35,670 nucleotides of DNA from positions 1 through 35,670 of the forward strand of contig JAJZXX010000245.1 of assembly GCA_021806205.1 (NCBI GenBank), given 5' to 3'. Within the stretch, counting starts at the first letter, position 1. Every line of letters begins with the position of its first letter. Below, piece after piece: positions 24,100-32,713 of this stretch. The notes below the pieces were generated by a model. It was not told the DNA's origin and made no database searches. It saw only the letters and a program-made list of their open reading frames with translations. Both the position numbers and the translations under genes were made by a program. This DNA is from Bacillota bacterium (lineage in GTDB: Bacteria; Bacillota; Sulfobacillia; Sulfobacillales; Sulfobacillaceae).

Positions 24100-25170
24100 A
24101 TGTTGATGGGCGTGGCCCACCCGGTGGTGATTAATACCCTCGCACTCTTTTACGTCTGGAACGTGGTCGCCGCCTTGTTTGTGGTCATCTTTGGCGGATT
24201 TTTTTTGGTGCTACGCTTGGAGCGGCGAACCTGGCAGTGGCCTTTTAACGGGCCTCCTGGCCGCGACACGCTCATATGGGGACTCGGGCTGCTCTGGATT
24301 ATTGACGGTCTATTGCAAGCGCAACCGTTGATGGTCACCCAATTTGTGGGATTGGTGCTCGACCCATTAAAGTCGCATCAGATCCCCAGTGTCGAACGGG
24401 TCGTACACTGGGGGATTCAACTCTGGAGTCTCCATCCCTTAGCATGGGACTGGCTGGCTGTGTGGGTCCAAATATTAATCGGGGTCGGCATTATCCTCGG
24501 CCAAGAAACGCGAGGCCGACGCATCGCGCTTGTCGTAGCTGTTGTCTGGGCACTGATTATCTGGGGTCCAGGCGAAGCCTTTGGGAATATAGTGGCTAGG
24601 GGAAGTTGGCTCCTGGGAAGCCCCGGATCGGCTCTGTTGTATGCAATCGGCGCAATCGTGCTTTTGTTCCCCGTATCTATCTGGACTACAAGGCGGATGG
24701 TGCGAGTTTTTGAATTATTTATGGCGGGATTATGGGCCTTGGCCGCGTTATTGCAAGCCTGGCCCGGTAGTGCATGGTGGAACCCGACCAGGCTGCCTCA
24801 CTTTCTTCTCAGCCAGGCGCGCATGCCACAGCCCTCCTTCGTATCTTCCCCCATTTATGTGGTGGCGCATTGGATCGACCGGTCCGGGACTATGGCCAAC
24901 GGGATGCTCGTCGCCCTCTTTGTCGTCCTAGCGCTCCTCTGGATGCGCGGTCACGCGGGCCGCGGGGCGGTTGCAGTAAGTTTAGGCGTCACTATTCTCA
25001 CCTGGTGGTTTGGCCAAGATCTCGGTGTATTTGGCGGCATGAGTACCGATCCCAACAGCGGAGTGCTCTTAGTATTGGCACTCGTGGTCTATCGGCGCTT
25101 TAGACCCCCGCTTAGGGGTCAAGGCAGCGCCCCATCAGAACAAGAACCGCTACGGTCAGCCACCCCGTAA
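24100..25170 (+). CDS. Polytopic membrane protein with internal duplication, unknown function
   Basis: A 356-residue integral membrane protein with about 9-10 hydrophobic segments. The two halves look like repeats. D-G-L-L-Q-A-Q-P at about 69 is echoed by A-L-L-Q-A-W-P at about 215, and each half ends in a similar block: W-G-P-G-E-A-F-G-N-I then G-S-P-G-S-A-L-L-Y-A in the first, and W-F-G-Q-D-L-G-V-F-G-G then D-P-N-S-G-V-L-L-V in the second. I recall similar blocks in uncharacterised actinobacterial and acidophile membrane proteins, but cannot name a function. ATG 24100 follows GGAGGGGAG; an in-frame extension to 24004 lacks support. Confidence 0.75.
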   Translation: MLMGVAHPVVINTLALFYVWNVVAALFVVIFGGFFLVLRLERRTWQWPFNGPPGRDTLIWGLGLLWIIDGLLQAQPLMVTQFVGLVLDPLKSHQIPSVERVVHWGIQLWSLHPLAWDWLAVWVQILIGVGIILGQETRGRRIALVVAVVWALIIWGPGEAFGNIVARGSWLLGSPGSALLYAIGAIVLLFPVSIWTTRRMVRVFELFMAGLWALAALLQAWPGSAWWNPTRLPHFLLSQARMPQPSFVSSPIYVVAHWIDRSGTMANGMLVALFVVLALLWMRGHAGRGAVAVSLGVTILTWWFGQDLGVFGGMSTDPNSGVLLVLALVVYRRFRPPLRGQGSAPSEQEPLRSATP

Positions 25171-25302
25171 CAGCGAATTAACGATCTAATTGATTATTCA
25201 TCCACGGTATAACGACCAGCTAATCTAAAAAGACCGATAGGCACCTTTGAACGGCCGGCACCGTATCCTACTCGTAACTGTTGTTACGAAAGAAGCATCA
25301 AC
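25171..25302 (+). promoter_or_regulatory. Leader of the Mur-like ligase gene with a palindrome
   Basis: A short AT-rich gap. At 25273-25288 there is a perfect inverted repeat CGTAAC-TGTT-GTTACG, 14 nt before the GTG start. It could be an operator or an mRNA hairpin covering the ribosome site (GAAAGAAG). No consensus promoter was assigned. Confidence 0.35.
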
Positions 25303-26787
25303 GTGGCTATAACCCTGGAGCAACTCGCGCACGGCCTCAAGCGCCAGATCTTTAATGCTCAGCACCGATCCGTCATAATTACCGGCATCACGACCGACTC
25401 CCGAGAGGTTACCCCCGGCTCGTTATTCGTGGCGTTGCCCGGCATGACCGGCCATGGCTTAAGCTATATTGATGATGCCAAAAGACGTGGCGCTGTTGCG
25501 GTGGCCGTTTCAGAACCTTTGACTCAAACGCAACACCGCCGGATAGGCAGTCTACCTTGTCTTGTCATTCGAGATCTTGTGGCATTGTTGCCTGAACTCT
25601 CCGGTCGGGTCTATAATTTCCCAGCCCGGCAACTCCGCTTACATGGCATTACCGGCACCAATGGCAAGACTACAACGGCCTATATGCTGGCCTGTATTCT
25701 GAAGAGCCAGGGGCATCAGGTTGGATTTTGGACCACCAACCAAGTAGTGGGGGTGCTCGAGCCATTTCGTCCCACCATGACCACCCCGCATGCACCCGCA
25801 CTCCATCGCTACTTGCGAGAAGCCCGAGATCGCGGGGCCGAGGATGTTATTCTGGAAGTCTCGTCTCACGCGCTCACCCTAAATCGCATCGGCGGCCTCA
25901 CCTTTGCTTGCGCGGCCATCACCAACATTACCCCCGACCACTTGGACTTTCACGGAACGTGGGAGGCATACGTGGCGGCCAAAGTCTCGCTCATGCAATA
26001 CATCCAGGCGGGCGGTAGCATAGCCCTCAATGCTGATGACCAACTTTTGGCGGAATTAGCGTGGAGTGCGGACCTTCCGGTCGCGACATTTGGGTTTAGT
26101 GACGATGCCCACCTTCGGGGGGAAATTGTCACATCAGAGCGAAACTTCACGATCTGGCGTTGCCAGATTGAGGGGCACCCAGCAGGCCAGTTCACGTTGC
26201 CGGTAGCCGGAAAACATAACTTGGCTAACGCGCTTTGTGCCATCTCAATGGCCTTTGCACTCGGAATCGAGATTGAATCTGCCGCTGGTGCACTAGAACG
26301 ATTTGTTCCCGCACAACGCCGCCTTCAAACCGTGACCCTGGGCACGACTACCTTCATGACCGACGTGGCCATGAATCGAGGGAGTTACGATGCCGTGATC
26401 CAAGCCGTGTCGGATTTAAGGCGGCCCTTTGTGGTCGTCAACGCTATCCGCGGCAATCGGGGTACTGGGGTCAATTCCGACATCGCCGCAACATTCGCCC
26501 ATTGGAATGAGCAATTGAATTTTGCGCCAGTAATCGTCAGTCTAAGTCGGCACAGCGTCGAGCGCCTGGCGGTCGACTATCGCGTACGCCTCAACGAATA
26601 CGAGGCATTTTCCGCGACAGCGCAAAAATTAGGGTTGGCAATTCAGGTGTTCGATGAACTTGAAGACGCCATTGATGCGGCGCTCGATCGTCTTAACCCC
26701 CATGGGGTGTTGCTATTACTGGGCACCTTTGGCATGGATGAGGGACTCGACCTGGCGGTCCAAAAGTGGAACGAGCGGGCCCGCTAG
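25303..26787 (+). CDS. Divergent Mur ligase (MurE-like)
   Basis: A 494-residue ATP-dependent amide ligase with the three Mur domains. The N-domain resembles MurE (T-D-S-R-E-V-x-P-G-S-L-F-V-A-L-P-G). The central domain has P-loop G-T-N-G-K-T-T-T (118-125), T-T-P-H-A-P, E-V-S-S-H-A-L, N-I-T-P-D-H-L-D-F-H-G-T, and the A-K-V-S-L lysine that is usually carbamylated. The C-domain is unusual. MurE normally shows D-Y-A-H-T-P-D and a D-N-P-R substrate motif, but here the first is D-V-A-M-N-R-G-S-Y-D-A-V and the second is absent. It may join a different amino acid or a non-peptidoglycan substrate, or be a paralogue beside a true MurE elsewhere. GTG is the start. The gene stands alone, facing a GNAT gene. 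Confidence 0.85.
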   Translation: MAITLEQLAHGLKRQIFNAQHRSVIITGITTDSREVTPGSLFVALPGMTGHGLSYIDDAKRRGAVAVAVSEPLTQTQHRRIGSLPCLVIRDLVALLPELSGRVYNFPARQLRLHGITGTNGKTTTAYMLACILKSQGHQVGFWTTNQVVGVLEPFRPTMTTPHAPALHRYLREARDRGAEDVILEVSSHALTLNRIGGLTFACAAITNITPDHLDFHGTWEAYVAAKVSLMQYIQAGGSIALNADDQLLAELAWSADLPVATFGFSDDAHLRGEIVTSERNFTIWRCQIEGHPAGQFTLPVAGKHNLANALCAISMAFALGIEIESAAGALERFVPAQRRLQTVTLGTTTFMTDVAMNRGSYDAVIQAVSDLRRPFVVVNAIRGNRGTGVNSDIAATFAHWNEQLNFAPVIVSLSRHSVERLAVDYRVRLNEYEAFSATAQKLGLAIQVFDELEDAIDAALDRLNPHGVLLLLGTFGMDEGLDLAVQKWNERAR

Positions 26788-27254
26788 TCAAAGGGTTTTA
26801 GCACGAGATAGGCATCTTCGCCGTTTTTAAATCCTCGTGGGATGGTGGCCAGGCGACTCCAGCCGACACCCTTTAACACCGCCAGTTGAGGAAGGTTCGA
26901 CATCCGCACTTCACCCAAAAATGCCCGAGCTCCCAAGTCCCGGGCCCAAACTTGGCCCGCAGTCAATACAAAGGCTGCCAAACCCTGCCGGCGATAATCG
27001 GGGTGGGTCACATTGGCCAACACATGGGCATACGGCGCCATCACCTCAAACCCGAAATAGGCAATGAGGCGACGGCCATCCCGCACAACCAAATAACGCG
27101 TTCGGGGGGATAGAAATTTTCTAACGACGCCCCATAACGGCATTGGCTCTGGAAAAACCATTCGTTCTAGCCGGACAATCTGTGCTAATTCCCACCAATG
27201 GACGTCCGATACGTGATAGCCCTTGAACCGATTTGGAACACCGTGCTTTGGCAT
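26784..27254 (-). CDS. GNAT family N-acetyltransferase
   Basis: A 156-residue acetyltransferase of the GNAT fold. The acetyl-CoA pyrophosphate-binding motif A is H-P-D-Y-R-R-Q-G-L-A, preceded by the strand V-L-A-N-V, and a later A-R-A-F-L-G-E-V-R segment resembles the region of RimI-type enzymes. The substrate cannot be read; a protein N-terminus or small amine is possible. ATG 27254 lies 6 nt after GGAG (GAGGAGATGCAT), a better start than TTG 27284. Its stop overlaps the stop of the convergent Mur-like ligase gene by about 3 bp. Confidence 0.82.
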   Translation of the reverse strand: MPKHGVPNRFKGYHVSDVHWWELAQIVRLERMVFPEPMPLWGVVRKFLSPRTRYLVVRDGRRLIAYFGFEVMAPYAHVLANVTHPDYRRQGLAAFVLTAGQVWARDLGARAFLGEVRMSNLPQLAVLKGVGWSRLATIPRGFKNGEDAYLVLKPFD

Positions 27255-27389
27255 ATGCATCTCCTCGGCGTAACTTATGCGCAAGGTTTGATAACGGTTC
27301 TATGATCCACGGGACGGTTTGGGCCGCGGAACCTCGACCCAGACCTTGGCATAAGATCCACAACCAAGTCTTTTGGGGAGTGGGCTAGC

Positions 27390-28865
27390 ATGTTTTTGAC
27401 AACAGCAGGGTTGGTACGCAACTGGGCCCAGGTACAACCTACCGCACCGGCAATCGTTCTAGGCCGCACAGGACAAACCCTTTCGTATCGTGACCTGGAT
27501 CGCTGCTCAGAAAAACTGGCTTGGACACTGAGTCGTCAAGGGATCCAGTTTGGTGATACCGTCGCCTACTTATTGGAAGGACCCGTGAAGGTGTTAGCCT
27601 TAGTGGTCGCTCTTTCAAAATTAGGAGCAGCCTGGACTCCCTTGAACCCCGCGTCGCCCGCTAGAGAGTGGTCCCGGCAATATGAGCACGTTGGAGCCGT
27701 GGCCATCGTTTCTGATCTGCCAGTATCCCGGGCAATCCTAGGTCGATCCCCATGGATCTCATGGGACCACGTCATAGCGGATGCCATGCCGGGCGACCGC
27801 TTTCCCCAAAGTCTCTCGATCTTCCAAACCGCAGGAATTCTTTACACCTCGGGAACCACAGGAATCCCCAAGGGAGTCCGGCATACTTATAAAACGCTAT
27901 GGGGGTGGAATCATAGTCTCATTACCACGGTTGGGATCCACCGGGATGACCGCGTGGCCAACCCGTATCCACTCTTTCATATGGGGGGCATCGGGTTTGC
28001 CTTGGCGACCTTGCAAGCAGGCGCAACGGTTATCCTCGACACCCCATTTGATCCGGACGATTTGTCCGACAGCATTATTCGACATGGCGCCACCATCCTA
28101 TTATTGACGCCCACGATGGCCCAAAGTCTGGTCGACCTGGCACCAACGCCCCGGCAAGATCTGCGGTACTCACGACTGCGCCACCTGGTTACCACCAGTG
28201 CCCCCTTATCCACTATTACGCATCAAGCCATGCAGGACGCCTGGCCGAATTTGCCAATGTCGCAACTATATTCGGCCACCGAAGCCATTTTTTCCATGGC
28301 CCGGCCTATCAACCCCGGGCCAAGCCTATGCGTCGGCTATCCCGTTTTTGGTAGTCAACTTACTATTCTAGACGATCAAGGCGTTCCCTTGGGCATCAAC
28401 ATCCATGGGACCGTCTACGTGCGCGGCTTAAGTGTGTTGGCAGGATATCACCGATCCCTCGACCAGTTCCACGCGTGGCATGACGACTGGGTCACCTGTT
28501 TTGACGTGGGATACCGCGACGCCGAGGGGGCTCTTCACTTGGTAGACCGTGCTAAAGACATCATAAATTCTGGAGGCGAAAAAATTGCGTCGTGGGAGAT
28601 CGAGAACGTGTTGCGATCGCATCCGGGCATCAAAGAGGTTGCGGTCGTGGGGCAGTCCGATCAATATTGGGGAGAAAAAGTGCACGCGGTAGTCGTGGCG
28701 AAAGATCCCAGTTTGACTGAAGACCAGGTCCGTGGATTTGCGCGCCAGCACCTCCCGAGCTTTAAAGTGCCTAAAACCGTGGTCTTTATGGATGCACTCC
28801 CAAAAACCATAACCGGTAAGATTTTGAAGCGTGAACTTCGCCAGGAGAGCGACGCTCAAGAATAA
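27390..28865 (+). CDS. AMP-dependent acyl-CoA synthetase
   Basis: A 491-residue adenylate-forming enzyme that activates a carboxylic acid with ATP and then makes the CoA thioester. Core motifs are the phosphate loop T-S-G-T-T-G-I-P-K-G (153-162), Y-S-A-T-E-A (A5), D-V-G-Y-R-D (A7), R-A-K-D-I-I-N-S-G-G-E-K-I (A8) and the C-terminal catalytic Lys477 in T-G-K-I-L-K-R-E-L. At 491 residues it is a short-to-medium form, in the range of fatty acyl- or aryl-CoA ligases. In A7 the usual T-G-D is C-F-D, with the Asp kept. GGGGAG upstream supports ATG 27390. It could feed the acyl-CoA dehydrogenase pathway at 628-3299 (inference). Confidence 0.92.
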   Translation: MFLTTAGLVRNWAQVQPTAPAIVLGRTGQTLSYRDLDRCSEKLAWTLSRQGIQFGDTVAYLLEGPVKVLALVVALSKLGAAWTPLNPASPAREWSRQYEHVGAVAIVSDLPVSRAILGRSPWISWDHVIADAMPGDRFPQSLSIFQTAGILYTSGTTGIPKGVRHTYKTLWGWNHSLITTVGIHRDDRVANPYPLFHMGGIGFALATLQAGATVILDTPFDPDDLSDSIIRHGATILLLTPTMAQSLVDLAPTPRQDLRYSRLRHLVTTSAPLSTITHQAMQDAWPNLPMSQLYSATEAIFSMARPINPGPSLCVGYPVFGSQLTILDDQGVPLGINIHGTVYVRGLSVLAGYHRSLDQFHAWHDDWVTCFDVGYRDAEGALHLVDRAKDIINSGGEKIASWEIENVLRSHPGIKEVAVVGQSDQYWGEKVHAVVVAKDPSLTEDQVRGFARQHLPSFKVPKTVVFMDALPKTITGKILKRELRQESDAQE

Positions 28866-29560
28866 TAACGGGGCGGGATCGGGATTATGCCACACGCAAT
28901 TATCAACTGCGCCGTAAAACCCCTCGCTTTAGCGATGGGATATAAAGCGCCCGCTGGCAGGCAAAAGTTTTTCCCTGTAACACCATACCCAGGTCGTTTC
29001 GTGATAGACCAACCATGGGTTCACCCTTTGAAAATTGGATAGGTTGGCGGTTGTCACCCGCCCGCAATCGTGGGAGACGTAAAATGTTCCGCGTCGTCAA
29101 GACCAGACGTTAATAGGATTGGGCGACCGATCATTCCAAGTAACCGGAGACCTTCGGGAGACCAGATAGGGGCGTTTGGCTCACCCCTTGCGAGTAAAGC
29201 CCTTTGGAGTTTCTCGCAAAAACCCCCCGCCGTGGCGAGTGTCAATGACCGCCTGAGACCTTCTACCGATAACCATAATAACAGCGGCGGTCTTTTGATG
29301 GTGATACCTGCGTCTAAGGAACGAGGTCCCTCGGCCATCCCAGGCCCCCCAAGGATTCCCCCGATACGGTCGCGAAGTGGGGAAACGGTCTTATGATAAG
29401 GGTAACCCTCCATCGGCCTTTAGACAGCAGTGGACATCCTCCCCAGCCATAAATGGCGGGGCATCCACTATGGGGCCAATGTTTGCGACTTGGGCGCATT
29501 GAGCGCCTTCGTCACAGGTGTTACTGACCCCCATAGCTAAAGCTAGGGGTCCGCCGTAAG
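28866..29560. mobile_element. Remnant zone with IS200/IS605-type hairpins
   Basis: No intact gene. Three hairpins resemble ends of IS200/IS605 (TnpA/TnpB) elements: CCCCTCGCTTTAGCGATGGG at 28920-28939, minus-strand CCCCGCCATTTATGGCTGGGG followed by AGGATGTCC (29461-29433), and ACCCCCATAGCTAAAGCTAGGGGT at 29527-29550. The motif GGGGAGGATGTC after a GC hairpin is typical of TnpB right ends. No tnpA or tnpB frame survives between them. The overlapping open frames at 29054-29413 (minus) and 29070-29396 (plus) have no recognisable domain. Confidence 0.45.
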
Positions 29561-29780
29561 CAACACCATATGATCGAATGGGCCCAGCCAGTGCATCTGT
29601 CCACTCACGACGGGGATGGTTGCAATCAAAACCGTGCCTGGCGGAACCATCTCCTTCCCCTGACTACCGTTTGAGGGCGTCGCATGCAAGAGGGCGTGGA
29701 CTCCCTGCAAGTTGCCAGCACGGATCGCCACCCGACCATGCAATTCGGGTGAATGTGCGAAGCGGGTGTGTCCGAAAAAC
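29561..29780. other. Stretch before the IS110 remnant
   Basis: No gene supported. It may be the decayed upstream part of the IS110 transposase, but no conserved block could be read in any frame. Confidence 0.3.
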
Positions 29781-29971
29781 ATGACCGAGGGTCACGCAGT
29801 ATACACGATCACGGCGTTAGCACATCGTCTGCTCATTATCGTCTACCAGGTGATGGTGACCGATCAGCCTTATCACGAACTCGGACCCGCTTACCACGAT
29901 GATCGCGACCAGAACAACTCGGGTACCGGGTGACCGTGAAACCGCCCGGCATACTCCTGGCTACGGGTTAG
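29781..29971 (+). pseudogene. IS110-family transposase, C-terminal remnant
   Basis: The frame at 29781-29933 reads A-L-A-H-R-L-L-I-I-V-Y-Q-V-M then Y-H-E-L-G-P-A-Y-H-D-D-R-D. This matches the C-terminal end of IS110/IS116/IS902 transposases (A-L-A-H-x-L-L-V-I-x-Y-x-x-L then Y-x-x-L-G-P-D-Y-F-D-x-x-D). A shifted frame (about 29911-29971) gives Q-L-G-Y-R-V-T-V-K-P, the usual last block, so there is an internal deletion and frameshift. The DEDD catalytic domain is absent. Confidence 0.7.
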
Positions 29972-30276
29972 GCCGTGGCACCACAGGCAGAAGCCCGCCC
30001 CGTGGTCGGACCGAGTGGGGGGCATGTTTTCGTATGGTCTTTACCTCAGAGCAGATTTTTGAGGCAGGCAGGTCAACGAAACTCATGATGAAATCTGGGC
30101 TTGCACGGATTGTCCCGCTGTCTTGTTTACTTCTTGGGGCCCCGAAAATATTACTCGGTTATTGACCATCAGGAGTGTACACTTTCCTCCTCAGAGCGTT
30201 TGGTAATTGTGGACCTTCGGTTAGATGCTGTCCCGCCGGGGCAGGGGTTTCATTTTTGATGAGAGGATGAAAGACC
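29972..30276. other. Intergenic region downstream of the IS110 remnant
   Basis: No supported gene. It may include the right end of the IS110-type element, since the sequence directly follows the transposase tail, but the element boundary cannot be seen. An AGAGG ribosome site before 30277 serves the next small gene. Confidence 0.35.
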
Positions 30277-30543
30277 ATGAGAGAAGAAACCCGGCGGATG
30301 GCCGAAGCTGTCGAGATTGTACGAACGGGCGGTGCTCCGGCTTGGACCAGCGCATTGGATGTCATCGGCGCCGAGATTCAACAACAGCTTTGTGACGCAG
30401 CGGAGTATACGGATGGAGGGCAGGCCTTAGCCATTGCCACGGAATTATTGGGTTGTTTGGATACCGTACGGCGTCGCCCTGTTCCCAGTTATTGTTCCGA
30501 CAGCGAGTTATTTGACTGGATGGTCGCCATTTCCTTTTTTTAA
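30277..30543 (+). CDS. Small hypothetical protein
   Basis: An 88-residue acidic protein, no signal peptide, largely helical by composition. It has two cysteines in the second half (L-L-G-C-L-D and S-Y-C-S-D) and an aromatic end W-M-V-A-I-S-F-F. AGAGG lies 10 nt before the ATG. Codon use looks like that of a real gene, but I do not recognise a family. Its neighbours are mobile-element remnants. Confidence 0.45.
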   Translation: MREETRRMAEAVEIVRTGGAPAWTSALDVIGAEIQQQLCDAAEYTDGGQALAIATELLGCLDTVRRRPVPSYCSDSELFDWMVAISFF

Positions 30544-31153
30544 AGTCAACGCTTGCCAATAAACTCCGCTGGAGAAGGCCCGTTCTGATCTTTCTGCGTG
30601 GTGTTAACAGCCATTTTGTACTTACTAATCGGACAGCCCATCCGGTAGTTGGATCCATCAACGCTCCCCCCATAGAATGTGCCAGTCATCCCATGTGGTA
30701 ATTGGGAAGGTATGGGCGTGAGGATTACGATGGGTTCGCGCCTGCTCCAATATCCGGTAAAAGGAAGGCTCAGATATCCATGGAGTTTGGCTTGCCACAC
30801 GTGTCCCTTGATTTGACACGCTTAACAGGCAAAGGCGGGCGCCCAACGCAAAGACTATGCAGGCGGCTCGTCAAAAACGACCGCCACACACGAACCGGCG
30901 CGTTCGCCGACTGAAAGATCTCGTTATGCGGCAACGCGTTTTAGCCGCCATGGTTGCTTTAGATACGGACACGGTGACCAAAGAAGGCCAAGCGCGCCGA
31001 CTTCATGTGGCAGAGCATGCGGCGGAGCAAGATGCAACAGGAAAGAAACGGTTGAGGTGTTTCCCTCGGGGGTTGGTACACCGCCGAATACGTTCTGCGA
31101 TCCCGTCGCAATCGATAAGCTAAGCATGGGAGACCGTGGAGTACTTACGCCAA
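30544..31153. other. Region without a supported gene
   Basis: Several short frames overlap on both strands (minus 30546-30800, plus 30702-30914, plus 30857-31123). None shows a domain, a convincing ribosome site or a clear codon pattern. Probably decayed accessory DNA. Confidence 0.35.
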
Positions 31154-31345
31154 TTACTCTGTTCTTTTCGCCGCATTCCGTTTCCAACTCGCAAATCCGG
31201 AAATCGAAAACCACACGAATCCCACGCTAGCGAGGCTGAAAAGCAGACGACCTACTCCGTGGTGGACCAACGCTAAACAGGCACAGGCCAGCGCGACCAG
31301 AAGAGTTGAAATGCCGTACAACAGAGATCGTTTAGCTGGATTCAC
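31154..31345 (-). CDS. Small two-helix membrane protein
   Basis: A 63-residue protein with two hydrophobic segments (about 9-28 and 32-51), short basic ends and no other motif. The GTG start follows GGAGAGG at about 6 nt, a convincing ribosome site. No family recognised; such small membrane proteins often accompany transporters or stress genes, but nothing next to it indicates a role. Confidence 0.55.
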   Translation of the reverse strand: MNPAKRSLLYGISTLLVALACACLALVHHGVGRLLFSLASVGFVWFSISGFASWKRNAAKRTE

Positions 31346-31779
31346 AATATACCTCTCCTTGGGACTATGCAGTTTCTTATCGGTACCGCTTTCCCTTGGA
31401 ATCTTGAGTATCCATCATTCTCGATGCTCAGCATACTGCATATTGCACCAATCGGACGAATTGCTCGGGAGGAAAGCGAAGACTACTCCACTGCCAGCCA
31501 ATAAAGTTGATCTCTCTGCACTCTAGTACCTTAACACATGGCTCCGCGTTCCGCGGAGCGTTATGGGTGGTGCAAATCGAGAGGAATGACGCCAGAACTA
31601 TCACCATTTACATTTACACAGACTCATCAATCTAGGTAAGGAGGGACTGTATGCAAAGAGAGCAACGCATACCGCGATGTTCAGCGCGAATTTCGTGCCA
31701 CCTATTGGCGGGCCACCACCTTACCTTACACCTCGCCGATGATTGAGGACATACAACAGAGAGCTCCGTACTATTAGAC
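31346..31779. other. Region with a perfect hairpin, no supported gene
   Basis: It contains the perfect 8-bp inverted repeat GCTCCGCG-TTC-CGCGGAGC at 31541-31559, without a T-tract. A 31-codon frame at 31651-31746 has a good GGAGGG site but no recognisable content. The exon side of the intron fragment (below 31780) lies here. Confidence 0.4.
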
Positions 31780-31838
31780 AATCGAGTAGGCCAAGTGACT
31801 AACCCACGCTCTCTTACACCACCGTACGAACCGTTCGG
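31780..31838 (-). mobile_element. Group IIC intron 3' end remnant (domain V/VI-like)
   Basis: On the minus strand the sequence runs CCGAACGGTTCGTACGGTGG, then TGTAAGAGAG, a GTTAGTCAC arm and CCTACTCGATT at 31790-31780. This resembles the domain V and VI end of class C group II introns (CCGAACGGTACGTACGGTGGTGTGAGAGG, then CCTACTCGATT before the 3' splice site). The 5' strand of domain V looks shortened. No reverse transcriptase frame exists upstream (31840-32700), so this is a decayed copy. Confidence 0.65.
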
Positions 31839-32713
31839 TTCGCTTAGGGAAATGAACGACCATATCAAGTTCGCGGCGTTCTCTGATGAAGAATCTCATG
31901 TCCGGGCCACCAGGATGGACAAAAGGATGATCTCCGAGCGAGCCGCTGCGTTTTAAGAGAGGACAGAAAGAAGCCAATGGATGGCCAGTGGGAAGACGCG
32001 TATTTGTGCTCATACGGCCACATTGTGGATGACGAACTGCAATGCGGGGGGCATACACACTGTATGGCCTCTCCGCAAGGAATGACCAATGTGCGATGCG
32101 GGGGTAAGTTACAGCGTATTCGACGCCGAAAGTTTCAAAAACAAACCCATTAAAATAAAATGCCCACTTAGATCAACGCCAACCCACACAACACCGGTTG
32201 GGTGCAGAACTGTTTGTCCCTAACGCGTCCTCTCGGCCGCATTGCGTCCTGCTTCAAGAATTGCATACTCGCTTGATTAATGAAGTTTGATCAAAAAATT
32301 GGCGCGCTCGATACGAAGTTTGCGCAACGCATTGATACTCTTCAGTATTGGTATTGGGAGACGCTGGCTGCCATCTGCCTGTCCACCCTTAACGTGGTCT
32401 CCGACCACGCAGTAGTAGTCTTCCCGATTTCATAGCATGGCGTAGCCCGGCAAGATGACGGGCTGAGGTTGGTGTATCGTTCCGCGCCGCCAACCCCAAC
32501 AGGCCACGTTGTGAGATGCAGGGCGAATCGCACCGGTGGTTTTGGCCGGCCGGCTTCTCCCCTGGGCCATTGGGGGATAGGATCCGTCGCCATGCTCTCT
32601 TTGACTCTTCGGCTGAAACCGTCGCTGAGAAATCCACCCCGATTTTTCAGTACATTTCCGACACTGCATGGCGGGGGCCGTTTTTCTGTGTGTAGTGGAG
32701 CTAAAGGGCGACC
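31839..32713. other. Decayed DNA upstream of the intron end and before brnT
   Basis: Almost 900 bases without a supported gene. Part probably derives from the intron or its reverse transcriptase, but no catalytic block is recognisable. Overlapping minus-strand frames at 32342-32770 have no domain. AAAGGG just before 32714 serves the toxin gene. Confidence 0.35.

Noticed and set aside
29054-29413. 119-codon minus frame and the overlapping 108-codon plus frame
   Set aside because: Neither shows a recognisable domain or ribosome site; located among IS200/IS605-type hairpins.
31651-31746. 31-codon frame with a strong GGAGGG site
   Set aside because: Good ribosome site but no recognisable content, within decayed DNA; could be the start of a lost gene.
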